From Fasciolopsis buskii (lineage: Eukaryota > Platyhelminthes > Trematoda > Plagiorchiida > Fasciolidae): DNA of 64,000 bases. Below are positions 1-11,913 of this stretch, piece by piece. Below the pieces are notes generated by a model. The model saw only the letters and a program-made list of their open reading frames with translations. It had not been told where the DNA came from and made no database searches. Each line of letters begins with the position of its first letter. The stretch's first letter is position 1. Location of the stretch: assembly GCA_008360955.1 (NCBI GenBank), contig LUCM01003846.1:48374-112373 (forward strand), given 5' to 3'. Made by a program: the position numbers and the translations under genes.

Positions 1-54
<54 letters not shown>
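1..54. repeat. (TA)27 microsatellite
   Basis: An uninterrupted TA tract at the window edge; it may extend further outside. Confidence 0.97.
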
Positions 55-55
<1 letters not shown>

Positions 56-1479
56 CAAGCAGGAAGCCACTTAGCCGTTCTTGTTTGACGAAGGTGGAAC
101 AAAACCGAACCAGAGTTGAGATAATTGACTTTAGTCCTAAGGTTTGGTGACAGAGCCCTGCAGACACTGAAACAGGTATGGATAATTCCCACTAGCCGCA
201 GGAAGGAATTCAAATGGGGATCAGGCAGGTGTGACTGTCAACCTGGTATCAGATAGCAATATCCACGATAATAACTGACACCTGTGGTGCACATACCGTT
301 TCTCTCACCTCGTTTAAGTTTCTTCTCAGTTGGTTTTCTGAGCGCTGGGAAATTTGCTGAGCAAAAATGAGCCCAGTTCTAAATTTTGCTTCTCATAAAT
401 AGGTAAATACATATAGCTAAATATATAAACTACTTAATGGAAATTTCCATTGGTTCATTGTCTAAAATTTCCTATCAGTGATGTTTGCAAATAGAAATTC
501 GAAACGATAAAGTTAAATTCGAACACTTTAGCGTTCCTAGTTTTCATTCGGGGATGTGACTGGGAGACAGTCTAAATTCATAGGCTGACGTAACATTTTC
601 GTTGCCGTGGTGGAACAATAACGACAACAAGGTAGACCAATCATTCCAATAAGCATTTTAATTGCATAGCCTAACTAAATCAACCCACTTGTCAAGATGC
701 CATCTGTGGCTTTTTGTAATCTGTAAAATAAGGCGAATTTAAGAGCACTCGGTCGCCAGTCTTTTACGGAGTACTGCTAATACACCTTTTCCGGTCAACC
801 ATTCTAAGCAGCTGCAGTATTCATTCTCATGAAAAAAACACTGTTTTGATACTTCAGTCTCTTTGTAAATCGCGGTTTCCCTTAACACAGAAAAAGTTCA
901 GAAGTCAGAAAACAAGTAAAATGGTTTTGACAGATTACTGTCAGTCCAAACGGACTGAAAATTAAGGGAGATGCCGAACTCGTGGGTACTGAGCCAGTCA
1001 ACTAGAGGCCTGTCGTAATTCAAGAGAGGGAGGAACAAATATGGTAGTTATTTATTACCAGAGAGAAACAGGTTCAGTCCAGTTCATACTGGTAATTTAT
1101 TGTTTGTTGAAGCTTAGTCTAACTGTTTAAATGTAGAAAAATCGATCATCGCGGTTTTTATGAGGTTCTGATTTCTGAGTTTGGGGTTTGGATTGCAAAC
1201 ATTTCATCACCAGTCGAGGTGACATCGTCAGTGCATGTGGGCAGACGTTGGGGTTCCTCGCTGTTTATGAGGCTGCCATTGGCTTTGACCTTGAACGGTT
1301 TTGGCCACCTTGACCTGGAAAATATGCGTCGTCTTCTACTCGTCCTCTGTTGGTTTGGTCTTTGATCTTAGAGGTTTGATACTCTTAAGCGTGTATCGTT
1401 GTTATTTTCAGTACGTGAATATTGTCTGATAAATTTCTGTAGACAGATCCGAATAGATAGGTCAAAGTTGTGATTGCGG
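55..1479. other. downstream flank without recognised gene
   Basis: No convincing coding frame. The part from about 1100 to 1480 follows the Penelope-like frame on the minus strand and may be its 3' untranslated end. Confidence 0.5.
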
Positions 1480-2000
1480 GCCTGTATGATTTGAATTCCG
1501 AGTGTATATACGATCCAATTCGATGTGTCTACTGATTAAATTATTTGAAGGGTAATAGGCTTCTAAAACTTTTCGTGCATGGCAATTGCTTGATCCGGAA
1601 TTTTAACGTTATCCGGATTGAATTTGAGTCCTTTCTGGTCTTTGTGGGCGGATATGAGGGAGATTGGATCTTGTCTTCTTGCAGCTAGTTTTTGCTTGTA
1701 AATTGGACGGGCCATTTTTCTCCCGGTTTGACCTATACAGCACTAGTCGCGGTCAATGTACTTGACTTTGTAAACAACATTTGTTCTTTCCCTCTTTTTC
1801 GGTTGCTCATTTGGTTTTGATAAAAATCTTTTGAAAGTCTGACTCAGTCTAAATGTCAAGCTAAACCACCAAAATCTTAATAAAAACCAACAACTTGAGG
1901 TTTGGCAAGCACAAACGATGCTAAATGCATTGTGTACTGCCACACTGGATTTTGTTGTATAAGTTTTGATGTTAGCTAATATGCTTACTGGGCTTCGGGA
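1480..2000 (-). mobile_element. Penelope-like element remnant, GIY-YIG region
   Basis: Reading the minus strand from about 1840 down gives RTNVVYKVKYIDRD, an in-frame stop, then CCIGQTGRKMARPIYKQKLA, ARRQDPISLISAHKDQKG, and after another stop a tail like the end of these proteins (SVDTSNWIVYT). This has the layout of the GIY-YIG endonuclease domain of Penelope-like retroelements: VYK...C (I/V)G(Q/E)TGRKL, the KLA.RRQDPLSL.S.H segment, then a C-terminal N/D-R-I-Y motif. The bases before it (LSKPNE at 1800-1820) fit the linker. Stop codons show that it is dead. The reverse transcriptase part was not recognised with confidence upstream at 2000-3150. Confidence 0.7.
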
Positions 2001-2552
2001 AAATTTGTTTCTTTGATTAATATCCGTTTCAGATTGTGACCTGTGCTGAACTCATCAAGAAGGGCTTGTTTTCGTGTGCATTACAATGACCTGGGATATG
2101 TGTCATAGTACGGTTGGAGACATTCGCTCAATCCAGTTAGACGTTCCATGGTAAGGATGCCAGATTTTCTCGTGTGAACTGAATTCTTGCGATATTTTGC
2201 AACGTTGAGGCTGAAGCCAAATGGGTCATGGATTATGTCTTCTTTTTTCTGGATTCTTGTACACAATTATAACTCATGCCCAAAGCCAAACAATCTATTG
2301 GTTCCATACGTGTGCAGGTCACAAATGTTAGTAACCTCGAAAAAATTAAATCAGGCGGCATCCAGATGAGCTTGTAAAGAGCGCATGGCTGTTTGTTGAC
2401 TGGTTTGCTTAAAAATGCGCACGTGGAGACGGGCGCAACCAAGGCATTAGCGTGCAAAGAAGGAATTTCGTAGTCTTAATGCCAAATGGTCGGGCTACAA
2501 TGTTGCGTCAACGATCAGAATACGTGTCGCCTAGGCAGTTGAACTCTGACGC
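2001..2552. other. unassigned, possibly internal Penelope-like sequence
   Basis: Short minus-strand open frames at 2081-2266 and 2233-2457 abut the GIY-YIG remnant and have the right orientation, but I recognise no motif in them. Confidence 0.3.
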
Positions 2553-2661
2553 TATGTATGTATGTATGTATGTATGTATGTATGTATGTATGTATGTATG
2601 TATGTATGTATGTATGTATGTATGTATGTATGTATGTATGTATGTGTGTGTGTGTGTGTGT
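2553..2661. repeat. (TATG)n followed by (TG)n microsatellite
   Basis: About 92 bases of perfect tetranucleotide repeat run into a 17-base TG tract. The repeat creates artificial open frames in several phases (Met-Tyr-Val-Cys and His-Thr-Tyr-Ile periodic peptides), which are not genes. Confidence 0.97.
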
Positions 2662-3474
2662 TGGAGACATTTCGGTCTCCCACTTGTTCGGCGACCAAAC
2701 ATTTACGATTCAAATCATTCACAAAAATAGACCAGGTGGCAAGCGCAAACCAGTTAGATTCCATCCAATGTTGTCCAAATCTTATCTTTGTCAATGTACC
2801 AATAGGTGCAGATCTGTTGGAACTTCTTGTGGCCGTTGTCCGTCTTCAACACAATGGATCAGGTCTTTGGTTGCCCCGAGACCTTATGAGAAAATGAGGA
2901 CAAATATGTACGTTTGAGATTGCCATTTTGGAAGATCAGCCTGTGAATACATGAACCAACAGAAGAATTTGTTTCTAGAACGATATTTGATGACGCAACA
3001 AGAGTCTGGTGTGTGCCTATGATGTTCCATCCCTGAAGCCATCCAATAACCGGTTGAAGGGATGTAATTTTTCTTCTTTTTTCAAAGTAAGCCATTTCCA
3101 TGGCATTTCTGACAGCAAATTTCTGATCGAACATACTGTAAACCTCGGTGTAATCATGATGCTAATCCCTTAGTGAAGTGGAGTTCGACACGACCACTCA
3201 CAATCGATCGACCAGTTTCGTTCACGCAGGACAGTATGTCTTCACTATCAGTTACCAGCCGTGAATGTCAATTTGGTTCGCTGGATTAGTCAAATCAGTA
3301 TCCTGGCTCTTCTCCAGATCCGCATCCACAAAGTAAGCCAACTTAACTTCAAACTTCTTTTTTTGTTTTCCTATTTATAAGCGAAATTTTCAAATTCAGC
3401 TTTCCTGAAAAATTTTATACCCTTTATGCTTCAGTCCATTTGACCCGATTTATATAACCTAAGCACAAGTCATG
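2662..3474. other. unassigned flank
   Basis: A minus-strand open frame of 91 codons at 2859-3134 is the only notable frame. It shows no recognised motif and could be older Penelope-like sequence. Confidence 0.3.
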
Positions 3475-4040
3475 TGCCACAGAAATCATGACAAAAAACC
3501 CAGGCAATGAGCGAGAAGGATGAAAGAAACAGATACAACGTGCAGAATTCAAAACGTGTGAAAACTTCTCAACCTTCTATCGCTTTGCGAGCAGCTGTCC
3601 AACGAGATCCATGATTCCCTCTGCGGACTCGATACAAGGTTAACTTAGGGAGCCCCACCCAAAGCCTGTGAGCAGATCACGGAACCTTAAAGGCAGTAGG
3701 ACGACCTGAGGGCCACGCAACCTACTGGGAACCGGTGACCGACTGGACAGTTCACAAGCACTTAGAAGGGGACTAGATATCCTGGATGTGCAGTGTACCA
3801 GTATCCTATACTTCGTACACCGTCAGTGGTCCGGCTGTAGACAAATGAGCAAAAACCAGCGAACACGGTAGAAAACACCGGATATTCCAATTTGTCCGCG
3901 CACCTTTGTAGAAACACTGTCTAGTGTCGGGAATGCAATAGGATTTCCTTAACAGAAACTTTGAGACGGATGTATATTTAGTAGCATTTTGAGAGGTGTT
4001 CGGGGCGAGTAGCCGACTCGGAGTTTGAGACACTTAGTCC
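3475..4040 (-). repeat. interspersed family 2 copy (about 0.6 kb)
   Basis: Shares an ordered set of blocks with 31030-31620, 38180-38790, 45930-46185 and 55640-56090: the CTCGCTCATT block, the GATCCATGATTCC / GGACTC block, and AGGACGACCTGAGG followed by a distal block with GAGTAGCCGACTCGGAG. No coding frame is conserved among copies, so it looks like a non-autonomous element. Confidence 0.6.
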
Positions 4041-5661
4041 AGACAATACTGAAGCATTTAAATGCATTCGGCTCGATAAAAAAGTCAGGTTTTATGTCTG
4101 TTTTGCGTCAGCTCCGCTAATAACTTCAGAAGAGACGGTGTATTACATGCAAGATCAAACAAGATTGATCATAAGCGGATATATTTCACAATAAAAAATG
4201 CCCTTCCATCTTCAAATTAATTTTTTTTCGGTAAAATTCAGAATCTTTCATTAATAACAGAATGTTATGATCTTCGAAATGCTTTTCTTTAGCAAGATGG
4301 CTGGCATTTTGCGCGAGTTCTTCTTTCACGCATACGTGAATTAAGTGTCCAGTATATCGCAAAAAGTGATTGTGTGTCAGTAAAACATTTTTTACCTGAA
4401 AGCTATTTTGTCACACGCACGCACACCTCAAGCCTGGCAAGAGGGACAGCGAGGAAAATCATCCATCCCGGTTGCAAGATAAAATTGTCTTTACTAGTCT
4501 AGGTCGTTCCGGAAAAACCTGTTTGTCAGAACGAGTATAAATTTCTCATACTACAAAGGTACGGAGTACAGGGATATTGATATCCTGAAAATCAGAGGAT
4601 CATGAAAATTCCACGGATCTTAGATCTTGGAAACTTGATTTGAGTGTTATAACAGAAACTAATAACTTATTGGAGATTCACACTTAACGACGACTCATTT
4701 AATATGGCAAGGGTATCACTGCCCAACAGCCCGCTTCCTTTTACTCAGACTTTTATCGTTCGTTGATAAAAACCAGATAATTTTTCTCAGTGCGACCACC
4801 ATCTCAATAAATGCGAGTGTTTAGAGTGCACATTCATGACTTCTCGCCCCTCTTACCCCAATAATTTAACGATCTTCAACGATATCCCCGTTACCAGAGC
4901 CCAGGGCATCAAGCGTTTCTCTTCGACAAAGTAAGCTCCAAGTTACAAAAGGTTGTGTTGAACGGTTATGCAGTTTGCTCGGTTTTCAGATTTGGTGCTA
5001 ATGTAAACATCATTACTTTTGTAGTTCAAAAGTCTCGTTCGAGCCATTTGCAATGGTCTGCCCAAGCCTACTTTTCACATGCATCATCCACGGCTGTCCG
5101 TTTTCGGCCGAGATCATTTCTATTCCAGTTGACTAAAATAGAAGTCCAGTCTGCCGGTCAAGGCTTACGGAAATGTTATCACAAATATTGTGCCAGACTC
5201 CACCATGAACGCTTGCCGCGGTTCCGTGGAGCCATATTTCACATTGAATCCGGATCAGTAGTGACAAAATGATGATCTGCTTTCCATGACTAGGACCTAT
5301 CACTTATGCGTCCGTTTAATTTGATTCCAAACTCACAATGTTGGATTCGTGCAATGTTTTTGTAATTTACAGATGTACAAATTTCATCTATCGACGTAAA
5401 CAGTGTATTGTGCTTATGAATGAAAGAATGACAGGTCCAACTCAAAGACATCCCGGATGACTGAAAGAAGAATGTGGAGTCAAATGGAATACAGAATGCG
5501 AGAGTTTTGGGCTGATCGACAAGGGACTTCCAGGTATGCATCCCGATAAGTCTCCATAACCACAAAACCGGTCGTAGGTTTTCGAGAGAGGAGAAATCCT
5601 ACTCGTTTCCGCACTTCGTACTGCGGATTGAATTAGTGCACAATCGTGGAACCTTTACGAA
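4041..5661. other. unassigned flank
   Basis: A plus-strand frame of 105 codons (4955-5272) and a minus-strand frame of 91 codons (5290-5565) exist, but neither shows a family motif, a signal peptide or splice support. Confidence 0.3.
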
Positions 5662-5910
5662 TTGCTTGAAGCATGACTGTGGTGGAGAGCACATGTCACG
5701 GCAACCACACACGAGGGGTGGGCGAAGGAATCGGTAAACTTGGCCCTGAAACTGGACGTGGCATAGAACCACATAAGCTCACACTAGGTCAGGTGGGGTA
5801 ACGAGTCGGACGAAAGCGAGTCGCCGTCTATCACCAAAGAGACGGATAGATCTGGGATTTGAATTTCTAACCCTGACAGATGGTTGATCCAAGTGATCAC
5901 CTCCGGTCAA
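5662..5910 (-). repeat. SINE family 1 copy
   Basis: On the minus strand it carries, in order, the tRNA B-box-like AAATTCAAATCCCAG, a block with TATGTGGTTCTATG, and the 3' block CCACAGTCATGCTTCAAGC. The same order is seen at 62850-63120 and elsewhere. Confidence 0.7.
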
Positions 5911-8449
5911 ACAATGAAACGCTTTTATTCGCGTTTTATTCCAGCAAAATGTGAATATGGTGGAATCGTACACTTCATAAGACTGTAAAACGTTAGTGCG
6001 TGTTTGCGAAACCCTGTCCAGGGCTGACCTGGTTGGGGGCCGTCTTGATCATAACCAGTTCGAGAACCACAAAGAGATGAACCGAAATATCAGATTATTT
6101 CTCTAAGCCCGAGTAAGTCAAATGTTAGAATACTAGCGAGGAGTAAACAGGAGTGCTGCTAGGTCGTTCTGGAGGCGACATGACAACTTTTAAAATGTTG
6201 CGCTGTCAAAAGTTCTATTTGTAGTGCAATGATTCAATAAGCTGATTACATCACATTATAATCTATTTGAGATCAGTGTGTTTAAACAAACTCAGATGTC
6301 GAATATTTCCCATTGGTTTCATGACCATTGTGTAAACAACATCCGTTGTCTTGTTCTTATTTCGGAAGTTCGATAAAAAAACGCCTGGAATATACCATAA
6401 AATGCACAAAAGACAGGCTAAAATGGAATACAGCGAACATTTTGTTTTCGAAATTTCTACGATATTTCAGGAACTAGAAGTTCGAACACGATACCGGAGT
6501 AAAATAGTTGAGGACGATAGAAGTGGGATTAGATTACATCGAAATCACTATGTTTTCTACCCCATTGTTAGCATTAAGGCGCAGTTTGTGTCACATGCTC
6601 CTCGGGTTCATTTCTGTCTATGGGTGGTGCAGAAGATACGGAAACTTTCCATCTTGAGTTTGGTACTAGCGAATTACGTTCCCAAGATCAGGGGGCCCAA
6701 TTCTCTCAGGTGTGTCGAAAAACGCAAATGCCATGCCACTGGCTACCCCAAAAACATTCCATCGGTATCGTATGGAATCATCAATTTCTAATCTCATCTA
6801 CTACCTATCAAGGCTAGCGAGAACACTCAAGTCAGGCGAACACAAATTTCGTTTACCTACCGAAAGCCAATCGCGTTTGCAAAAATAACGCGGGGGTGTT
6901 CACGTCTTTTGGATGGACATGCGTTTCACAGGTTCTCGGAATCATCGTACGACTGGTCCGCCGTGACAGTTAGCTGTCAACTTGATGTGGGCAAAATTGA
7001 CTTGATCTGAAAACCTGACTGCTTACTTTACATGGTTGGTGCGCTCACTATGGTTCACTTGGTTGCCCACTCGGTCTTGACTGCCCGCTGACGGTCTTAG
7101 CTCACCCTCTCGTGTACATCGATAATGAACGAGGTAGACTGGTTTAGGATTGGCACAAATGACATAGCTCGTGACAAATTGCTCTTCTGGATTTTCTACA
7201 GCAGACGTGAATCGAAAACTTCCAGCCGTGCACGATGCCAGAGAAAAGGATATTAGTTTGGAGTACAGCACATATGACAGCTCGTTTAAACACCTTCCCA
7301 TTAATGAGTGCCCATCGTAGCGCATGGTTTCTCTGTGGACTGTTGTAGTATCCCGTCGTCAAGCCTCGAATAGGCCTTTTTGCGCAGTCAAGTCCCACTG
7401 CAAGATATAGGCATTATTCCGGAAGAGGCAGTGATTGACTGATCGGTTTAGGCGCGGTGTCGGTTGATCGTGTCAAAGGGAAATTATCTTAATTGGTTTA
7501 GCATATCAGAGTGCTACCAGCGAAGTTGTGGTGTTTTATAGGTAGAAAACCCGCTACCCACTCCGCATTGCTGCTGCATGTCAGAGACCGCTCATTCAGT
7601 GAGCCTGGGCACACCTTACTCTATTGTAATCACTAACATTAACGACTCAGGGACGATCCAAGTGGCATGCATCGAGATCTTTGCACAATCTACCCGCCTC
7701 CGACTCGGTCAAAGATTGTTTACCGTTGAAACTTGAGAATCAACCGGTAGGTTCGTCCCCCAAGCTGATGGAACTATTAATTACTGAAAATTTAGTAAGT
7801 GAGCTGACGTATAAATATGAGCAAAAAAACGGTCAAGTTTGCAGGCTCACAAACGCACTGTATAATTTAACCTAATAAACGGCACTATACTCAGCCCAGA
7901 AGGAAGAACGAAAGAAAGAAGCTATTCACCTGGCTATGCGACAAAACTTATACTTGAAACAAGTGAAGTTTATTGAGAATTACAAGTTTTGTAACGAATC
8001 TTTTGGAAATGGAACAGTCAGATGAATACTGTCTGCATTGCTTAGGCATGTGAAGCTGTGAGCTTCCATCTTTCGGCCGAACGTCACCTGACAGCCTTCA
8101 GCGGCCCAATCGCAAAAAAATAATCATCCCCTGAATGTTCCTTTCTTCGGCATTCAATTAGAGCGTGACTGTGACTGTACGGATTTTCCACTCGATACAT
8201 TAATGTGCAACGATCGAGGAAAACTTATATGATTTCATGATAAAGTTTGAAGAAAGCCACAAGGAATTGAGAAATCACCAGGTGGGTTTGTGGCACTGCA
8301 AAGTGAATTTCAGAAAGTCGTAAATAAGCACGGATGATTCACATCAATCTGGACTAATTATCAATCTGATCTGAAACTGAAGTGAACCAAACTGGCATCA
8401 GATAGTCTGTCCGTCTTTGCTAAGGTCGGTTTTCAATGACCCATAATTG
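5911..8449. other. unassigned flank with one 146-codon open frame
   Basis: The plus-strand frame 6351-6791 (starting MFLFRKFDKKTPG) is the longest here. It has no recognised domain and lies in repeat-bearing 3' flank. Overlapping minus-strand frames at 7023-7398 are equally uncharacterised. I see no RNA gene. Confidence 0.3.
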
Positions 8450-8625
8450 CCGGAGTAAGGGGAACCGGCAGCAATGATCTTGAAACTTGGAGTTACAGAG
8501 CTACATATTTTCTCATTGGATCAGATGTTATAACCAGCCGGGAGAAACAGAGTTACCGTCTACAACCAAAGAGACCGATGGATCTCGGATATGAATATCT
8601 GACCTTAAGAAAACAGTTTCTTAAT
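8450..8625 (-). repeat. SINE family 1 copy, partial
   Basis: Shares the GAAACTTGGAGT block and the AGAGACCGATGGATCTCGGAT block (reverse complement of the B-box side) with the other minus-oriented copies. Confidence 0.55.
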
Positions 8626-8660
8626 TAACTTGACCAACAACGGTTGCCATGTTCTTTGCG

Positions 8661-9122
8661 TCAGATGTGACCTAAACCATTTGTAAGGCTTCTTTCTGAA
8701 TTTACGCTGACATTGTCCAATTTCACTTCGCCAATTCCCAAGTTAACGCGATACTTTTCTAAAATCTGTTTTGAAATGGTACCGATTTCGAACGATATTT
8801 CCCTATTTGGCGTGTTGACTACTTGTCTGAATAAAAAACAAGTTGGCAACAGAAATTCCCCCTTCATGCGAATGCAATAGCCCCGAGTGGACGAAATTCC
8901 ATTCGGATTCGCTATGAGGAGACGAAAAACATCCATGCACCGATCAATTCGAATCGCAATGAAATATGCCTGGTACAATTTGCGAACACGGATGCACAAA
9001 GTACCACCAGGTACTGCGAGAACCAATCTATGAGCAGTATTTATTTGCCGATTAGTGTCTTTTAATGAACAACCGGTTTCGTAATCGTAAAACGAGGTTC
9101 TTGCAAAAGCTACTATGGCCAA
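8661..9122 (-). other. 153-codon open frame crossing the edge of the inverted repeat
   Basis: The frame would start at TTG after an in-frame stop. Its first 37 residues (AIVAFARTSFYDYETGCS and on) are also encoded on the plus strand at 14298-14407 because they lie inside the inverted duplication. The other 116 residues are unique. No family is recognised and no AUG start is present at the head, so if real it is an exon or a remnant. Confidence 0.2.
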
Positions 9123-10041
9123 TCAGATTCCGATGCGTTCTTCCCGGTATTCTTTCAACTAAGAATTCAACAGACGAGAACCATTCACTTGCAGTCTACA
9201 CAACCACTAACCTCAGACCAACGCGTTCTGATTGTAATTTCAAACCACACAATATCACCTACTGAAGTAGAGAACAAGAACACCACACTTGAAAGGTCGG
9301 CAAAAAAATAGTAAGTTGAGGAATTGTACACAAGAAAAAGCATTCCGAATGCAAGAACACCATTGACTGCGCCTGATTTATATCACCTACCGTTTCCAAT
9401 CATCGCATGGAGAGAAGAGCGACCTCGTGAACTCCAATCGGGTAGTAGACTGCATGCATCTACACGAGCTAGTTCACCGGTTACTGCTTCCATACGTTTT
9501 TGCCACGTGATCGACTGGCTATCTCGAAGCCTCCCTTAATCATTACCTATCTCAAAGAACGGTGTATTTCGAGTCGACCATTCATTCGTTCTGTTAGCAT
9601 GTGCGAAACGTCCCAATCACTTTAACCTATTCTGCTTCAGTGCCTGTTCTAAAGATCGAACCCCAGAACCCAGTATCTTACACCTAACCTCTGAGTTACT
9701 CACAAGATTCGCCCACTATATTCTACCAATACTTCGAAGACAACGATGTTCGAACACCAAAAGTCTTCGCACATCCTCTGCTCTCAACGGCCATGTTTTG
9801 GGGTCGTGGAACAGTTACCGACCTCACTGCTGCCGCGCATACTCGACTTTTGGCCGATAAGCGGATGTCACGCTGACACCACAGATGTCTCAAATTAGCA
9901 AATACCAATCGGGCTTTCTGTATGCGTGAGGACACTTCATCCGATATTCGATCACCACGTGAGGTACAGCCGCCCAAGTAACTGGATTTGTCCACATCAC
10001 CTAGTTGTTCCGCTGCGAGAAAAAGGTTCGCATTTAATCCA
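9013..10041. repeat. inverted duplication, left arm
   Basis: Reverse complement of 13379-14407. Base-by-base comparison of sampled stretches showed no differences, and four open frames in this arm recur with identical peptides in the other arm. Homology ends abruptly at 9013 (against 14407) and fades from 10042 (against 13378). The arm holds an RTE remnant plus about 250 bases beyond it, so it is a segment duplication rather than two element insertions. Confidence 0.9.
9383..10041 (-). mobile_element. RTE-like non-LTR element remnant (reverse transcriptase C-terminal part), left arm
   Basis: The minus strand encodes SSYLGGCTSRGDRISDEVSS, RIQKARLVFANLRHLW, QRDIRLSAKSRV, then with a frameshift FEHRCLRSIGRI, LVSNSEVRCKILG, NRLK-LGRFAH and SITWQKRMEAVTGEL. 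This is the thumb and C-terminal region typical of fluke RTE-like elements (YLGS, RI.KA...F.NL, W..RDIRLS.K.RVY.AAV, LRWLGH..RM). Frameshifts and stops are shared with the right-arm copy, so decay preceded the duplication. Confidence 0.85.
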
Positions 10042-11097
10042 ATTTAGTCCCGGAACAACAATTTGCACTTTGAATGTCGAAAACTCATTGCAAGCATACC
10101 TACAACATCGTTTAGACGACGGAGGGGAGATCACAAATTACTTCACTCAGTAGAAGGCCCTCGCATATTCTAGGTCAGAGATTCTTGTCTGAGCGAACAT
10201 CGAAGCCACTATTTTCACATGAGGATAGGAGTACCTTTATGACAAAACTGAAAAGAAGGTGAGAAATGGGGCAACCGCCGACGAACATCACTTTTTTGGT
10301 GAACTCGGATGAAATAATGTCGGAAGCACGAATTCCGCTTCGACTGTTCGCATACAGAGACTGGCTAAGTGAACCGAGCTTCTCCGGTACACTTCATTGA
10401 AAGAAAGTGCCAAAGAATCGCACGATCGACTAACCAAAGCTCCGCTCCCATATTATGAACAACTAAACCGTGGGTCTACGGAAGGTGTGCCTACGTTCTA
10501 AGATCTGTTGCAAAGTAAAAATTCGGTCAGTACAACCCCGACCCGAAAGGAAAGCGGTTTGAGTTTCACGCATATACCTTTCCCGAATACCAGAAGACAA
10601 TGTCTGTGAGCGATTCGGATGGAACGTTTACCAAACTAATTCTTGAGATTTTCACATGAGGATCTATCACGGTTCGCGGAAATCGGCACAACCACCGATT
10701 TACACGAGTCCTGGGGAATCTCGTCTCTTGCTCGGGAGCACAAAACTTTGTTATTGGTAGAGCAAAAGTAGTATGTCATTCCGACAACACATTTATCATA
10801 GCTCACGATGTAAAAAAAGAAACAAAGGATATCGAGAAGAGTTCCAAACTGATGCGATCACGTACGAATTGCACAAATTGAGTGTATCAGCCCCGGATAG
10901 ATCCCCGAGACATAGAAGTACGTGGAAGAGGAAAATCGAGGCTACACTAAAAATAACGAAGGGGGAAATGCCACAAATGTTTTTTAGAAAAAAATGATAT
11001 AGAACGCAGACTAGACTGCCAAATTCGGACGGAACGAACAAGAAGAGATGACCAGACCAAAGTGAATGTACTCTCCACTAGGTACGAGCAGGATAAG
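10042..11097. other. spacer of the inverted repeat, 3' flank of the gene
   Basis: Short frames only (for example 10773-10997, +, 74 codons). No recognised domain or RNA. Confidence 0.4.
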
Positions 11098-11103
11098 TTT
11101 ATT
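11098..11103 (-). promoter_or_regulatory. candidate poly(A) signal of the SARA-like gene
   Basis: An AATAAA hexamer on the minus strand lies about 360 bases after the stop codon, within a small palindrome (AGGATAA / TTATCCT). It is the first canonical hexamer I see downstream. Assignment rests on position only. Confidence 0.35.
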
Positions 11104-11463
11104 TTATCCTGAACAACAGCAGCACAGAGGTTAGTTGAAGAATTCCGTTTACGAATAGACAGAACAGTGTTAGAGAACGTACTAAATGTTGTCATGTTTG
11201 CTCGTTGGTTGAATTTGTTGATCTAAAATTAAAATAGCGGAAAGAATAAATTATCAAACTTCAAAGGTATTGTTCCGTATTTCTTTTGTTCACAAACTGG
11301 ATGTCATGCTATTGGTAAGAATTGAAAACAAGAACAATCCAAGGGATGATGAGTAGGAAAAGTAATAAAACAATACACGATCTGGATGGATCATACGTGA
11401 AGTGGCATTGAGAGACAGAGAAAGAGAACGACCCGAAGCCAGAATGTGCAAAACTGTCGTGCT

Positions 11464-11913
11464 TCAGTCGAGCAGATAAAAATCTAATTCAACAACAAGC
11501 TGAGGTGAACAATCCGGTGTGCTGGTGGAGTCGCTAAGCGAACTGACACTGCGCGGCCCCGTCGGTGTTCGAGCAGCTGGCGAAAATGAAGAGAAGGATG
11601 ACGGTGAATCCATTGGGCCAGCATCAAATCGCATCCAAGACAACCACGATTGTATGACCGGAGTGAGACACCGTTCGAGGTCAAATGAGCAGTCACATGG
11701 ATCCGTCGACGGGCTGAAAGCTGTGGTGCTCTTTGGACTGTGTATTGCCTCATTTGTGTCCACTCCCCCCGGACTGTGTGGAATCAATACATCAAGCTCT
11801 GACCGGAGACTGGCCACTTGATAACCGACTTGATCCGGTGGTTTCATCTGGATTCGAACGGCTAACTGAGTGTGATCGTATCGTCGCAAGTCATTTATAT
11901 GCGACCTCAAAGA
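11464..11913 (-). CDS. SARA/endofin-like gene, terminal exon 8
   Basis: A 450-bp terminal exon including the TGA at 11464-11466. The acceptor ATCGTAG lies before 11913, phase 0 in. It encodes 149 residues: SHINDLRRYDHTQLAVRIQM, then DQVGYQVAS, FDLERCLTPVIQSW, a Ser/Pro-rich loop and the C-terminus LVVELDFYLLD. In vertebrate SARA and endofin the protein ends in the same way (GLRV...VGYQAGS, LDSALVPVIHGG, then an ELIF(Y/F)I stretch). The two low-complexity loops are extra. The exon sits in the 3.3-kb spacer between two near-perfect inverted repeats (see findings). Several other frames here are open but are shadows. Confidence 0.93.
   Translation of the reverse strand, partial: SLRSHINDLRRYDHTQLAVRIQMKPPDQVGYQVASLRSELDVLIPHSPGGVDTNEAIHSPKSTTAFSPSTDPCDCSFDLERCLTPVIQSWLSWMRFDAGPMDSPSSFSSFSPAARTPTGPRSVSSLSDSTSTPDCSPQLVVELDFYLLD

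Noticed and set aside
2452..2917. open frames with Met-Tyr-Val-Cys repeats
   Set aside because: They are translations of the TATG microsatellite.
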